A stretch of DNA of 64,000 bases, from contig NC_092568.1 in NCBI RefSeq assembly GCF_037975245.1, forward strand, positions 10,935,501-10,999,500, written 5' to 3'. The notes beneath the pieces are model-generated. The model had not been told where the DNA came from. It made no database searches and saw nothing but the letters and a program-made list of their open reading frames with translations. Source of the DNA: Apostichopus japonicus. Lineage: Eukaryota; Echinodermata; Holothuroidea; Aspidochirotida; Stichopodidae. Below are positions 48,959 through 60,404 of this stretch, piece by piece (within the stretch, counting starts at the first letter, position 1; every line of letters begins with the position of its first letter). The translations under genes and the position numbers were made by a program.

Positions 48959-49099
48959 CATTAATCTCCTCCGGCTGCTGCTACCTTTACCATCTTTGTC
49001 TAGACAGGATCGGACGGAACAAGCGATGAAAACTATGAAGACGGCAAGAACGATACCCGCAGCGATCGGAATTATGACTTTTGCTGTGAAACTGTCTTT
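48959..49099 (-). CDS. mucin-like membrane protein, exon 4 (transmembrane)
   Basis: A 141-nt exon between ttcttgtacag and ATG/gttagt, phase 0 at both ends. It encodes a short stalk (KDSFTAK), one transmembrane helix (VIIPIAAGIVLAVFIVFIAC) and a basic stop-transfer and juxtamembrane segment with SVRSC and SSSRRRLM. The two cysteines beside the membrane may be palmitoylated. Confidence 0.8.
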
Positions 49100-49550
49100 C
49101 TGTACAAGAAAATACGGGAAGGGATTTTTATAAATTTATCAAGATGATCCAGCTAGAGCACAGTCGGTAAAATTTCATGTTATATTCACACATGACTGGA
49201 CATCTCTCAATCTTAACTAAAATCATCAATGTGGTTACAATCAGTTGCTTGTTTCCTAATTAACCTGCTTATTCAATGTTTAGTCAAATACTTTTCTGTC
49301 CCCAAAATTTAAGTAACATTATTTTTTCAGATTTCTCTGTGTGCATGCAACCTTGTAAGCTCTCATCTCAGACTGCCTCATTTTGGTCATTCCTGGACAC
49401 AGTTTTTTGGGTGTAGACCTCTTAATGCACTTTATACCTTATAAATGGCCAAGTAATGGCGTTCACCATAATGCTTTCAGTTCCACACAAAATGCTGCTT
49501 TACATTAAAAAAAAAAAAATCAACAAGTAAAAAATGTGTACTTACATCAA

Positions 49551-49576
49551 TACCTGGCAAGAACTCTGTACCTGTA
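49551..49576 (-). CDS. mucin-like membrane protein, exon 3 (26-nt microexon)
   Basis: The sequence between ttttcttttaattacag and gtaagt is only 26 nt and encodes TEFLPGID when entered in phase 1 and left in phase 0. Those are exactly the phases required by exons 2 and 4. Its two consensus splice sites and frame fit are the evidence. Confidence 0.65.
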
Positions 49577-50780
49577 ATTAAAAGAAAAACAAGAGAAAAC
49601 ATAAAAAAAAAGTCAGGTTTAGTAGTTGCCTTTAATTCATGATGGAGGAGCAGTGTATGACAGACAGCAATAGGGCTATATGCCGGATATGAGATGTATA
49701 ATATCACAGACCACAGTAACAAAATGATCCGGAACATTATCTACCACAAAACAAATGCTTTGACAACTGGTTTGGTTCAAGAATAATCGGCAGACATACG
49801 TTGCTATCTTGTGTCACATGTCTGCAGTATTCCCTAGCGTAGAGAAAGGCCGAAAAACCATGTGTTCCAAATGTGGTTACATCTGTACGATATTCTACAG
49901 TTTGCAAGCCTCAGATTTTGTTATTGCCTTGTTAACAATGATACAAGCTGAATCCTATGTTTACTGGTACTGTATGACCTATGCACTACAGTTACCCAGA
50001 ATGACGAATGTGACTGTTATATTCTCTGTGCGTTTTTGGTATACGATAGGTGACATGGTCAAGTTTTAACAGTCGTCTGATTGGAGAAGATGTCCAAACC
50101 TCGTCTGCGGCGAAATTAAAAAACAAGCTTGGGAGATCGTCTGGCTGACGACTACAGTAGTTATTCGCATCAAATTTGGATTGCATCATAAATAATGTAC
50201 ATCCCCCAAATAGGTGTAAACAATACAATGGAATCACCCTCCATCACTTTGGAGATGTTTAAAAAAAAAAAGTGCTTAAAAATAGTGGCAGGCCTACTGC
50301 AAAATGGACACGAAGTTGGGGGGAGGGGGGTTTACTGGCCCAAAGCTGGTGTTCTATTCACCAAACCTACACATCTCCCCCGCTGGATACATATATTGAT
50401 CGTTCTTCCTTAGTTTGCTATATTTTTCTTCTTTTATGTGGACCAAAGTTACCCTTTGACCAATTTGACAACCAGTCAAAATCCTTAAAAAAAATGTTGG
50501 CCCTTGGCTGTAATAAGCATATGATGAGTAGTATCAAACAGGTTATGATACTTTCTCTGGGATAGTTGTGGTTAATTACAAAGTTAATGAAAAACAAAGT
50601 TCCACTGTGAAGTGAATAGAAGCCTAATAAGTTTCGAAATGAAATAACAGCTTGGGAATATTACAGACAAAATCTGCAGTTTATTTGCAAAACCATGTGC
50701 TTCCAATACCAAAAGCATAAACTTATTACTATATATGACTTAGATTACAATGTAGGGTAAACTATCTATGAAATTCTCAC

Positions 50781-51264
50781 CGCTATTTGTAGAATTTTGT
50801 GTAACCGTTCCTTTCGTAGTGCCCCCTCCGTGTGGCACTGTTAAACGTGCCGATGGAGCTTTGGTAGATTTAGTAACTTTCGCTGGTGCCTTGCTTTCTG
50901 TTTTGGCTGGTGTTGCTCTGGATTCTGTAATGGATGATGCTGTTGGTGTCTCCACGGCTGGTGGTGTGGCGATGGTACTCACTTTCTCTGTTAAAGTTCT
51001 TATAGGTGTTTTTGCCATCGTTGTTGTTGCTGTTGTTGTCGAAGCAGAAGTTGTTGTCTGTTTCTCTGTAGTTGTTGTCTGTTTCTCTGTAGTTGTTGTC
51101 TGTTTCTGTGTAGTAATTATCTTGGAAGCTGTAGTTGTTATGTTGGGAGGTGCTTTCGGTGCTGTCTCTTTCTTTGCGGTCGTAATTTCACCTTTCTTAG
51201 TTGGAGTAGTTGGCGAAGCATTGACCAATATTTCCATTGTATCAGTGGATAATAATATCTCTTC
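50781..51264 (-). CDS. mucin-like membrane protein, exon 2 (Thr-rich mucin domain)
   Basis: A 484-nt exon after ctctccgtacatctag, ending AGC G/gtgaga (phase 1). It encodes about 160 residues dominated by Thr, Ala, Ser, Pro and Lys, with three tandem seven-residue EKQTTTT-type repeats (a 21-bp DNA repeat at about 51047-51112) and candidate N-glycosylation sites NIT and NST. This is the composition of a heavily O-glycosylated mucin stalk. The plus-strand open frame across it is a shadow. Confidence 0.8.
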
Positions 51265-52868
51265 CTAGATGTACGGAGAGAGAAGAGTGGACTTTCGTTA
51301 AATTGCCGCACTGACGGCATGAAGTACACCACTTTCAGGGCTGATGATTATTGGAAGAAAATTCTATTGCTTTAGTAGAGGAGGACTGCCACTGAAAAAA
51401 CCTAGAGTTTTACACCAGTTATTATATGCAATGCCACTTTATGGACTGTCCAATGCACTCATTGTCAATCCTTCATAATAGGCTATTGTGTCAGAACAAC
51501 AACTTCTGTGTTTGTTTTCTGAACGATGGTCAACACTGTATTTGAGAGAATATTTTTCGCAAACTAAACAAATTTCTTTAAAAACATTCCAAGATGTATG
51601 AGCTCTGTTTGCACCACTAACTTATACAGACAATAAAGCTATGTTTTGGAAAGAGAGTTCCATGGTTGCAACTAAACATGTGCTTGTCATGTAACATCCT
51701 TAGATCGAGTGACGTGCTGTGCATACCAAACCAGTTTGCCATTTAACTTTACCGACAATAAAACCACAGCATTTTACTGTTACCGATGTGCATCAAATTA
51801 TGTAATTCCACATCCATCTCTACACTAGAGTTATTAATATTCATGGGAAATTTTGCATATAGCGCTCAGAAGTATTTGATACTACAGTATATCTGCATCA
51901 CATCAGACTGGTACGCCGAGGTCCCCAATGAAAGAACCAAAGTCTGGGCCTCAGTGATAACCAATGTAAATTTTTGGGTTGAATTAGGAAATTTGTCAAA
52001 AGTTCTGCATTTCACTTGACACTGTCTTAAGTTTCCCCTTAGACGGTACAGTACACTTTAATTTGTCAGGAAATATGCTCCTCCCTCAAATAGTTACCTG
52101 GCTTTGCCACCACCACACCCCACCCCTACCCCAATTTAGACTGTGGGGAGGGGGGTTCACTGCCTAAAAAGTTTTCACAAACTCTGTCCATTTACAAGTG
52201 TAGTTTGGATTCCCACCTAAGACTTTCTATATTTAATTAAAAGTATTTGGTGTATAGTGCACCAGTATGTCGAGTATTGCATACAAGCCCTTAGTGTACG
52301 GCTAGCTACAGTATGCTGATTCTAAACAGAACTTTGCATTGCTTGCAATTTCCAATATTCCTGTGTTTGGTAATATGTTGCTGACTACATTTCAAGTTTG
52401 TTTTTTTCAGGTTTTTTTGCAAAATAAATCTGAAGGTTTATGAAATGTACCTGAGCAGTCTCAGGAGAAATTACAAATTCTTTAATTCACCCACCCCCCC
52501 ACCCCTGAAATCAGGAAAATCATAGTCTAGTAAAACTGCATCAAAAGATAAATGCATAAAGACTAGAAGAACTCATATATATATATATATATATATATCT
52601 AGTTTAGGTTTAGAGCCATCTTCTTTACCAGCAGATTATCAAGTTTTAAGAATCTAGTGGAATGTGGACTATATACAGCAACATTTGAGTTGTCCTAAAT
52701 TTTCTTCTTTGTTTTTTTAATCAAGATTTAAATCAGTAATTCAAATTGGCCAAGCTTGAGTGAAATGCCAGTCTTTGCTCATCGGACAAAAGTTTTGCTC
52801 TGCTTAAATCTGAAGGTGGGTTGATTTCATTCCTGGAAAATGCAATAAAAGTGTACATAGTAACTCAC

Positions 52869-53027
52869 AGTTTCCAATTCATTTGGAAAAGTTGTTCCAG
52901 GTTGTTCCGTATCTGTACCATTTACAGGTTGTGGTGGGCCAGCCGGAGGGTCTTGTGATTTAACAGTGACCAACACATAAGCTGGCACAAACAACAAACA
53001 GGTCAATGACCTAATTGAAATCTTCAT
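52869..53027 (-). CDS. mucin-like type I membrane protein, exon 1 (signal peptide)
   Basis: First coding exon: a signal peptide (MKISIRSLTCLLFVPAYVLV, cleavage probably near residue 24), then a Pro-rich segment with NGT, ending NELET at a consensus donor (gtgagt), phase 0. With exons 2-4 and 5A the protein is 291 residues: signal, mucin domain, one transmembrane helix and a short tail, like small sialomucins such as CD164/endolyn in architecture. I see no sequence identity that would name it. An acceptor (gttttttgcag) at about 53072 shows a non-coding exon upstream. Confidence 0.75.
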
Positions 53028-53443
53028 CTTTGACTCTTTCCTGTACTTTACTGATTATGAAATATATTCTGCAAAAAACATTTCTGTCAAAAACCTGAAA
53101 GAACAAAACAAGAAAAAAGTCAAACAGTTACTGAAATTGCTGACGAACACTATAATCATGTGCGTTGCCAAAATAGTATTATGATAGTACTGTACTTAGT
53201 GTTGCCAGTTTGGTGTTTTTGATATGTCAAAAAACAACATGAAATGCCATTTTTAAATTTTCATTGGACGGAGGACATGATATTATATTGTTTCAATTTG
53301 TGGAGTCGTGCGGCCACTTTCACATATGATTTTTTGTCCATGTTTTTTTTTTTTTAACTAGGTAAGGGGAGATTAATGCTTAATTGCATTTCTATAGTTC
53401 CAGAGGCACCCAGTTACTGTAGTATCCTTGCAAAGACTATTAA

Positions 53444-53846
53444 GGCCCGGTCACACTAGACCGATTTTTTATCGGAATACTATCCGATTTTCCCGGAGGA
53501 ATCGAAACAGCCAGTTTTTTGTTCGGGTCTTCTAGCCACAGTGATAAAGGACCTGATTTGCTATCTGTTGAGCCATTCCGATGTGGAATAGCCCTCTCCT
53601 AACTTTTGATATTGACTCCGTTTCCTTTTATCGGATAGCTATCCGATTTCTCTTCCGATTTTTATCGTTTTTCAATTTGACGTCACTTCAGAATGTAGTC
53701 AGTTCCAGAACTCATCAGATTTGGAGTAGGTATTCGAATATTCCACTGCATTCATTACATTCACTACCACAAACCTCACTCTTCGGCCTAAAATCTGAAA
53801 AATCGGACCGTATTCCGATAAAATATCGCTGTAGTGTGACCGGGCC
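53444..53846. mobile_element. MITE with GGCCCGGTCACACTA inverted ends
   Basis: Inverted termini of 15 bp (GGCCCGGTCACACTA and TAGTGTGACCGGGCC) bound 403 bp. Flanks are TTAA on the left and TTTA on the right, which could be a TTAA target duplication with one change (piggyBac or Kolobok type). Subterminal TATCGGA/TCCGATA repeats are frequent. It has no coding capacity. Confidence 0.7.
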
Positions 53847-53849
53847 TTT

Positions 53850-55730
53850 ACTGTGCTTTCAATTCTTTATCGATAATAGACATGGCAAACCATATACATA
53901 CAGTATTTGTCCCTTTCCACTTATGCGTTTTTAAGTTTTACAAAATTGTGCCAATAAATTTAATAGTTGGATTAATTATCCTCTTGACCACCCACTTCAA
54001 TCTGCCATGTCTCTTCAATGCCCCTTCTGCCTCAGTATAAGCACACGACAATTCCCAAATGAATGTCTTCTGATGAGTACACCTTGGCTAATCAATTGTC
54101 ATATCACATTGAACTAATATGTTTATGACCCAACACTTTTTTAGAGGTCAAAACATAAAACCATCAGAAAGCAGCCAAGTTCTATTCAGCCATTATCAAC
54201 CTTGAAGAACTACTAAGTCCTGTAATATTTGTTTCCCTCCTCCATGTGTATTCTCGATCACTCAACATGGTACACATTAATATTATACATTGAAAACATA
54301 AAATTTGTATGGTCTGCTTATATATTCAAGCAAGCGCAGTTAATATCAGTGTAGATGTAAGTAGACAGCAAAAGAAACCAATTGCAGTACACGGCTAAAT
54401 TATGAGAAAATAATCTACGTAAACAAGTTTGGACAAAATGAAAAGGCATTTCTAAGCTCCAGAAAGTCCGGAAAGAATAATTTAAACTTTCAACACTCAA
54501 AGCATATTTAAATTTATGAAAGATTTCATCAATATTTGACTCGGTGTTACTTGTCTTGCATACAAAAATATAATACTTCAGGTGAATAATTAAAAAGTTG
54601 TAATAGCTGGAAATTGTTAAATTCCTCCAAAGAACATTGATTTCTACCATTTCATGTCGTTCAGTCTGACTAAATATTGATACGGTGGATAAAAACATTT
54701 GGAATGTTTTACCACCTTTCACTTCATAATGTTCATTTTAGGAGACCCCCAAATTGCAACAAATTGAGAATCCATACAATATCCCACCTATATCCAGTGT
54801 CAATTATCATAAAACAATATTAGTAAATTTGTATTCTGCATTTTTCACTCTATTTGGCTGTCAATAAAATTGCATCAGAGAAAAACTGGCAACCCTGGTA
54901 GAGTTTACTACAAATACTTCAGTAGTACAGATACTACTACTACTAGTACTATGATGAGAGATCACAAACACAGAAAATTACAGTCTTTAATGGGTAAACT
55001 AAAGCATCCATGTCTGTTGGTCAAATTGCACACAGGCACTAGGGTAATCAAATTCCGAGACCAACTTCTATGTTATACCTAAAAATGATTGGATTCAACT
55101 GTCTAGAATTTTGAATGAATTGCCCAAAACTTACTGGTTTCTGAAGGAGATGTAAGTGGGGGGGGGGGGGTGACCAGGGAGCGAGGGCGCAGCGCTAAAA
55201 CGTTCCAATTTGTAGTTAGGTAAATGGGTAAAAGCATATGTGGAGTGGGAGAAAGGTAAGAGAGGTAGTGAAGCAAATGTCCACAACTGTTGGTACTTTG
55301 TTGTGAGTTAAGGCTAGGACTGGCATTAGGCCTGGGGTAAATGGTGGGGGTACCGCATTGCACATACTGTAACCTGAACCATGGCCCTTATCCAGTACTA
55401 GACAGCACAAATGTACCATGTGCCAACAGGTAAAAACTGGGTCTTGACTAATAATTGGTAATTTACTATGGTGGTGTACGTTAAATTTGTGTGTCCCCTA
55501 AATTCGCATACTGTGTTTAATGTAGCGGCACTGATAGACACCGTAGTTGCTATGCTTGTAAGTCAAAATTGTAAACCACTTTTTCAAGCACAATTTTAAT
55601 GTACAAAGCCTTAAACTTAGAACCAACCAAAGTTGCCACAGTGACACAAGAAAACATCAATTTTGTAATTTGAGACACATTCATAGATCATTCCACCCAT
55701 TTAGCGGATTTATACAGTAAACTTCAACGT
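53850..55730. other. no gene recognised
   Basis: AT-rich sequence with a short ACT-repeat (about 54937) and a G run (about 55158). An open frame at 54318-54722 (minus) has no splice context or family resemblance. Confidence 0.35.
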
Positions 55731-55732
55731 AC

Positions 55733-55842
55733 GTAATGCTGGGGAAATCTTTCCCGACCTTTACCATCGATGAAAGCACATAGCTGAAGGATAAAACTAA
55801 ACCACTGAAAACAATCAGCAAGATCATTATCACCGCTATCAT
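55733..55842 (-). CDS. possible first exon with signal peptide or anchor
   Basis: From an ATG preceded by an in-frame stop, the frame encodes MIAVIMILLIVFSGLVLSFS and 16 further residues ending DFPSI, then reaches a donor-like gtacgt in phase 2. This looks like a signal peptide or a membrane anchor. It does not splice in frame to the mucin-like gene. No downstream partner was found. Confidence 0.25.
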
Positions 55843-56954
55843 GATTTAAAAGAACACAATAGCCCTTACTATTGCGAATTTACCGTGTACTGTCATACTT
55901 ATTGCAGTCACTAGTACTACTCGTGCCGTGGTACTGTTTGGATACAGTAGTTTCATTACAATATTAATAATAATATTGAATTTACCACGTCGTTCGGCCT
56001 GTGTTATTTTACAACGTTACTTGTTAGGTCTATCTAAGTTCAGTATACGCAAGCTAGTTCCAATATACACTGACAGAGTAGTCTTGTTCACCGCTGTACA
56101 TAGCAACTATTAACGTCTAGCCAGCTAGGGCCAATGCCTAGGATATACTAGCCTAACGTTAGGTCCAGCCTACTTACACAGTAATAAGTGCAGAATAATA
56201 AAAACCTTCATGCAGACAGAAATGAGAAACTTATTGTGATGTAGTTTGTGCTCAAGTCCATTTCTGAATCTTAAATATTACATTAAGCGGAAGTTAAACA
56301 TAAAATTGATAGAAGGATGCAATATAACATACCTAAATAAACAACACTTATTTTCGATCAGCAAGATCTGTCACCTTGAATTTGTATGACATTGACAAAT
56401 ATAAATGTACACTACTTATGTACAAGTACGTACTTGAAAAAGCTAGGTTAGCACCAGCTGTACAGTAGAGATCTTTCATAGAAAGAAGTTCTTCGACAGT
56501 TACATCTCTAGATTGCGAAATATACTGTCATACTCATAGTGTGTGTTCATGATTGTGTTCATGGAGTTAGAAAAGGTCGTACAGACGTGGAAGGGTGGAC
56601 GTGGTATGAGGGGGGGGGGGGTCAAACTTGGAGCCGAAATTCAGCATGTGGTTACAATCAGTGATAATTGGAGAAATCAAACTCGTTCTCTCTGTTTCTC
56701 TCTTAAGTACACATATATTTCTCAGATTGCAAAATGTTACAAATCACCAGCTGGGCTTGGAACACATTCCAGAGAACTGTAATTCCCCATCATATCAAAC
56801 AGACATGTTTTGAGCTTTAAAATCGCTACTTTAGAGATCGAGAGGCTTTGAAGTCGCTACTTTAGAGATCAAGAAATATCACCAAATGCTAAATTTAAAG
56901 CTTCAGGGGGTGGGGGGGGGGGCTCAGCCTACTATTACATGCAAGTAGGCCTAC

Positions 56955-57102
56955 CTCTCTCGCAAATGAAGGAGTCGTACGAGACGACATGTAACCAGTA
57001 GCTGCAGTCGATCTTGACGGCTTCGCCTTCTGGATCCGCTATTATAGGGCTTTGAAACCCTTTCCAGAAAAATTTAATTCCTCTATTTAATGTGTATGTT
57101 TG
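56955..57102 (-). CDS. isolated exon of an unknown Cys-containing protein
   Basis: A 148-nt exon, open throughout, lies between a pyrimidine-rich acceptor (ttgttctcttaattgtag) and a donor (GAGAG/gtaggc), entering in phase 0 and leaving in phase 1. It reads ...FFWKGFQSPIIADPEGEAVK, then IDCSYWLHVV and SYDSFICER. The GEAVKIDCSY...SFIC spacing recalls the start of an Ig V-type domain, but this is weak. It has no ATG of its own. It is GC-richer than its surroundings. Confidence 0.4.
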
Positions 57103-57289
57103 CTACAATTAAGAGAACAAGAATAAATCACTTAATTGAGAAATAGGTTTTTTCAATAAACCAGAGCCATATACACGGAGCTGTAAGAAGAAAACGTCAA
57201 AATTAGAGGGCGTCAGTACGCCGGATGAAAAGAAGCTATGTAGCATTTCTTTACACTGAGTGATCTTGATTTCGGTCTTTGGTTTGTTA

Positions 57290-57530
57290 TCAATGAGTGA
57301 GTCGACTGCTACCGGTACAGTCCCCTTCCACGTAGACCATAATCGGACGTATGCTCATCTTACACATCCTATTATCCACTTTCTGTCCCAGGTAAATAGG
57401 TCTACCCGGGTTCTTTCCTTCATGATGACACTGATAATACGGCTCATTCAGGATCAAATATTGAGTTAAATTTGCGATGATGAAGACGATAAGATGAAGT
57501 CTTAGTAGATGGAATTTAATATTCGACCAT
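57290..57530 (-). CDS. possible exon: hydrophobic leader plus Cys-rich segment
   Basis: Open frame encoding a hydrophobic stretch (LRLHLIVFIIANLTQYLI) followed by EPYYQCHHEGKNPGRPIYLG and a segment with two more cysteines, then a stop. It could be part of the same unknown gene as the exon at 56955-57102, but no donor here fits that exon's phase convincingly. The upstream limit is unclear. Confidence 0.25.
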
Positions 57531-59285
57531 TTAAGCGGAAAGCTGCCCGGCAGCCATCTACTATTGTCCACCAGCAGTCGACAGTGGGGAGGGGCGGGGG
57601 AGAGGCACGTCCCCAAACTCCTCAAGGGTGCCTTTTCCATACTGATAGGAAGCGCCCCTTTCTGGATCAAAAGTACTTTTGTTTAAAAGAAAAAGTGCTG
57701 AATTAATCATATGGTGCTTAAGTAATTAAATAGTACCCAAAGGCCATTGAAAAACATCCAAAGGTTGGAATTAGTGGTACGGAAAAAAACAGATGATACA
57801 TTTTGTGAACATTTTGAGGTAACTTTGTGGTTTACCCCCAGGAAGTGTCATGTCCCACTGTATATTTATGCAAGTCACAGTGTTATGCTCTAACAGCAGT
57901 TTGCTTCACTCGTCGGTGAATTTGAACTCCATTGACTCTATGACGCGTTTGACCTCCCATGTTAATTATTACGATCTAGTCATTGAAAGTCATATTTCCT
58001 ACATGGGTAAGAAAGCTTCACCTTTTCTTATCATCTTTTCGTTGTTCTTGTTCGCAATAGCCAAACTTAATTTATGACCTTTGGTCTTTGACCTAGCCGT
58101 AAAAAGTCCATGTCACAGAGGCATAGCTAATTATACCACGTGTCTTTGTATATGTACCCACCAAGTCTGAGTTCCAAAGAGCGTAAAGACGTTTTTGGAA
58201 CGAATCTGGCCAAGTTTTTTTTAATCTGACGTTAGCCATCGATAATTCTCTCATTAAAAGCACGTTCGTACATAGTGGCATACTCTTAAAAGAGTCTATA
58301 TCCATTCGCCCGAGTGTTCTCCTGTCTCAGGAAAAGTGCAAAAAAAGCAACAGGAGAACGTATTCTTTTTTGACCTGTTATCAATTAGGATCTGTTTTTG
58401 GTGGCTTGCATGGTAAAGAGCATGAATGGAAGTACATGTGGTGCACAAATTGGGTCAATTGTGGCAATTTTAGACCCATGCAGTAAGGCCTCCCAGGAAC
58501 AGCGTACGAAAATTGTTTACTACTGAATAAAGAGGTTTGTTTAAGTGGTGAAAACTTCAGGCTCTGATAGCAAAAAATATGCGCGGTCATGGTACGGAAA
58601 ATTGATGGTGCCATGAGAGGCCAACTTGTCAGCTATCCGGTGATGGATAGCGTTTAACTAGTGAGAACTTATATCTAGACTTAGAGACCACATTATGTTA
58701 TGTAGTGTTTGTTATGTAGTGTGTAAGTCAATTGGGCTTTTAATGGGCGTATGCTACCTTAAATGCCAAATTACGCCATTATTCACGGAGAAAATTAAGA
58801 ACCATATGGTCAGACATACACCAGGTAAATTTTGAAATTGAGGTGAAGCTTATTTTCGGATGAATTCAAGCACTTTTTTTTGTAATGACCCATGACATTC
58901 ATTGCAATACCCGGACATAAGGTCTTATGTTGTGGGAGTTGTACAGGGTGTACGGGGTCAACCCCACGGTGACCCCACCCATAGGCGTAGGAGCCTCATT
59001 TGATTTGGGGGGGGGGGCTGTAACGACTTGCCCGAAAAATATAATCAAAATTTTTTCGCCCGTTCCGCGCGCGTTCCACATGTTAATGTGCATATCATAT
59101 ACCGGTACGCATTCATCAGTTATTACATCACCTGCCAATAACATAAAATCATTTTCCGTCTTATTACCCTTCCATATTTGTTATAATTATTGGGGAAGTC
59201 TTTACAACAATAATGATAATATTAATAATAATATAAGTTTAACCATTGAAAACACATTGCAAATTCTTCTTCTTTCAGTAGGTGC

Positions 59286-59675
59286 CAGTGGCGGAGCTAG
59301 GGGTATTGGTCAGGGGGGAGAGAATGGTCTGTAGGGGTGCTTTCGACACTATCTAAGCGGAGCGCCACCACAGGTTGGCGCGGAGCGTACAGAAATTTTT
59401 TGAGTAAAGATACTCCCTAGATCGCCGGAAATGACCCTTTCCGGGCCTTGCTAATTTGCAGATAAACAAAGAATAAATAGGTGTCATCGCCATTTGTCAG
59501 AAAATTGCACCAACAAAATGTGACAAATGTCAATAGGTATTTGAGAGCGCAATAAAAAAGTCAATACTCGCGAATAAGTAAAAAGTGGTAAAAAGCTGAA
59601 AAGGGCGCCAGCAGTCCATTTGAGTCTGTCAGGGGGGCATCCGCCCCTTCTGACTGTATGGACGCTCCGCCACTG
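59286..59675. mobile_element. hAT MITE (CAGTGGCGGAGC family), copy 2, nested
   Basis: 390 bp with perfect 12-bp termini CAGTGGCGGAGC/GCTCCGCCACTG at the outermost bases (inner bases diverge), between exact GTAGGTGC copies (59278-59285 and 59676-59683). Same family as 15213-15598. It carries the shared core at about 59350. It was inserted into the CATAGGCG element, so it is younger. Confidence 0.95.
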
Positions 59676-59900
59676 GTAGGTGCCCCAAAAATTCTCAGCA
59701 TATTGCCCAAATTTTCACCCAAAAAAATTGAAAAACACACTGCAAATTATTATTCTTTCAGTAGGTGCCCGAAAAAATTCTCAGCATATATTGCCCGAAT
59801 TTTCACCAAAAAATTGAAAAACACATTGCAAATTATTATTCTTTCAGTAGATGCCCGAAAAATTCTCAGCATATTGCCCGAATTTTTACCAAAAAATTGG
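59676..59900. repeat. 80-85-bp tandem repeat, about 2.7 copies
   Basis: Units begin GTAGGTGCCC (third copy GTAGATGCCC) and contain ATTCTCAGCATATTGCCC and ACACATTGCAAATTATTATT variants. The array belongs to the right half of the 58980-59946 element. Confidence 0.8.
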
Positions 59901-60333
59901 TTGGGGGGGGGCTGCAGCCCCCAGCCCCCCGCCTCCTTCGCCTATGACCCCACCCCCACCCCTCTCTCCACATATTAAGGTCTGTTGGAAAATCCTGGCA
60001 GTTTGTTGACAAAAGACTCCGAGTCGTCGGGAAACTTTTCCCAATTAATGTATAGTAAACAACGATCCATTATTAGCCTACTGCATGACTGTCGATTAAT
60101 TTCATCATAACACTGTTTATTTAAAACTAGTCCGTCGGGAGAATAATGGATTTTTGTTGAGCAATCAAAAGTGATCGTATTACTTGCTAACCAACATCAT
60201 GTTTGATCTCTAGAGTAAGACAAAATATTTTTCATCAAAACAGAACTAGTATTGTTCGATACAGGTGACAAACGCCTAGTACAGTGGAATTACGACCTTA
60301 CTTACCGGTTTCGAACCTCTGGACATACAATCA

Positions 60334-60404
60334 GCGTCCATAGCCTAGTGGTCAGGGTGTCCGCAAATAAAGCGGGAGGCCCGGGTTCGAATCCCGGTGG
60401 AGGC
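60334..60404 (+). tRNA. tRNA-like sequence, probable pseudogene or SINE head
   Basis: 71 nt with a box A-like TAGCCTAGTGGTCAGG, a perfect box B (GGTTCGAATCC) in a CCCGG/CCGGG T-stem, and an acceptor stem GCGTCCA/TGGAGGC with one mismatch. An anticodon stem CCGC/GCGG is present. The 7-nt loop AAATAAA lacks the invariant U33, so it is unlikely to be a working tRNA. A T6 run, a Pol III terminator, starts seven bases downstream (60411-60416). Confidence 0.6.

Larger units (their letters stand above)
58980..59946. mobile_element. CATAGGCG-family hAT-like element, perfect TSD, with a nested MITE
   Basis: Flanked by exact ACCCCACC copies (58972-58979 and 59947-59954). Ends are CATAGGCGTAGGAG and CTCCTTCGCCTATG. 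The element is split by the younger MITE at 59286-59675; without it and one target copy it would be about 570 bp. Its right half has three tandem copies of an 80-85-bp unit starting at the GTAGGTGCC/GTAGATGCC sites near 59676, 59761 and 59846. Confidence 0.9.

Noticed and set aside
50768-51268. 166-codon plus-strand open frame rich in Val
   Set aside because: Antisense of the Thr-rich mucin exon, whose phases fit four other exons.
58093-58305. 70-codon minus-strand frame ending in SYASVTWTFYG
   Set aside because: It lies next to TGACCTTTGG-type sequence that looks like an interspersed repeat, with no splice sites.
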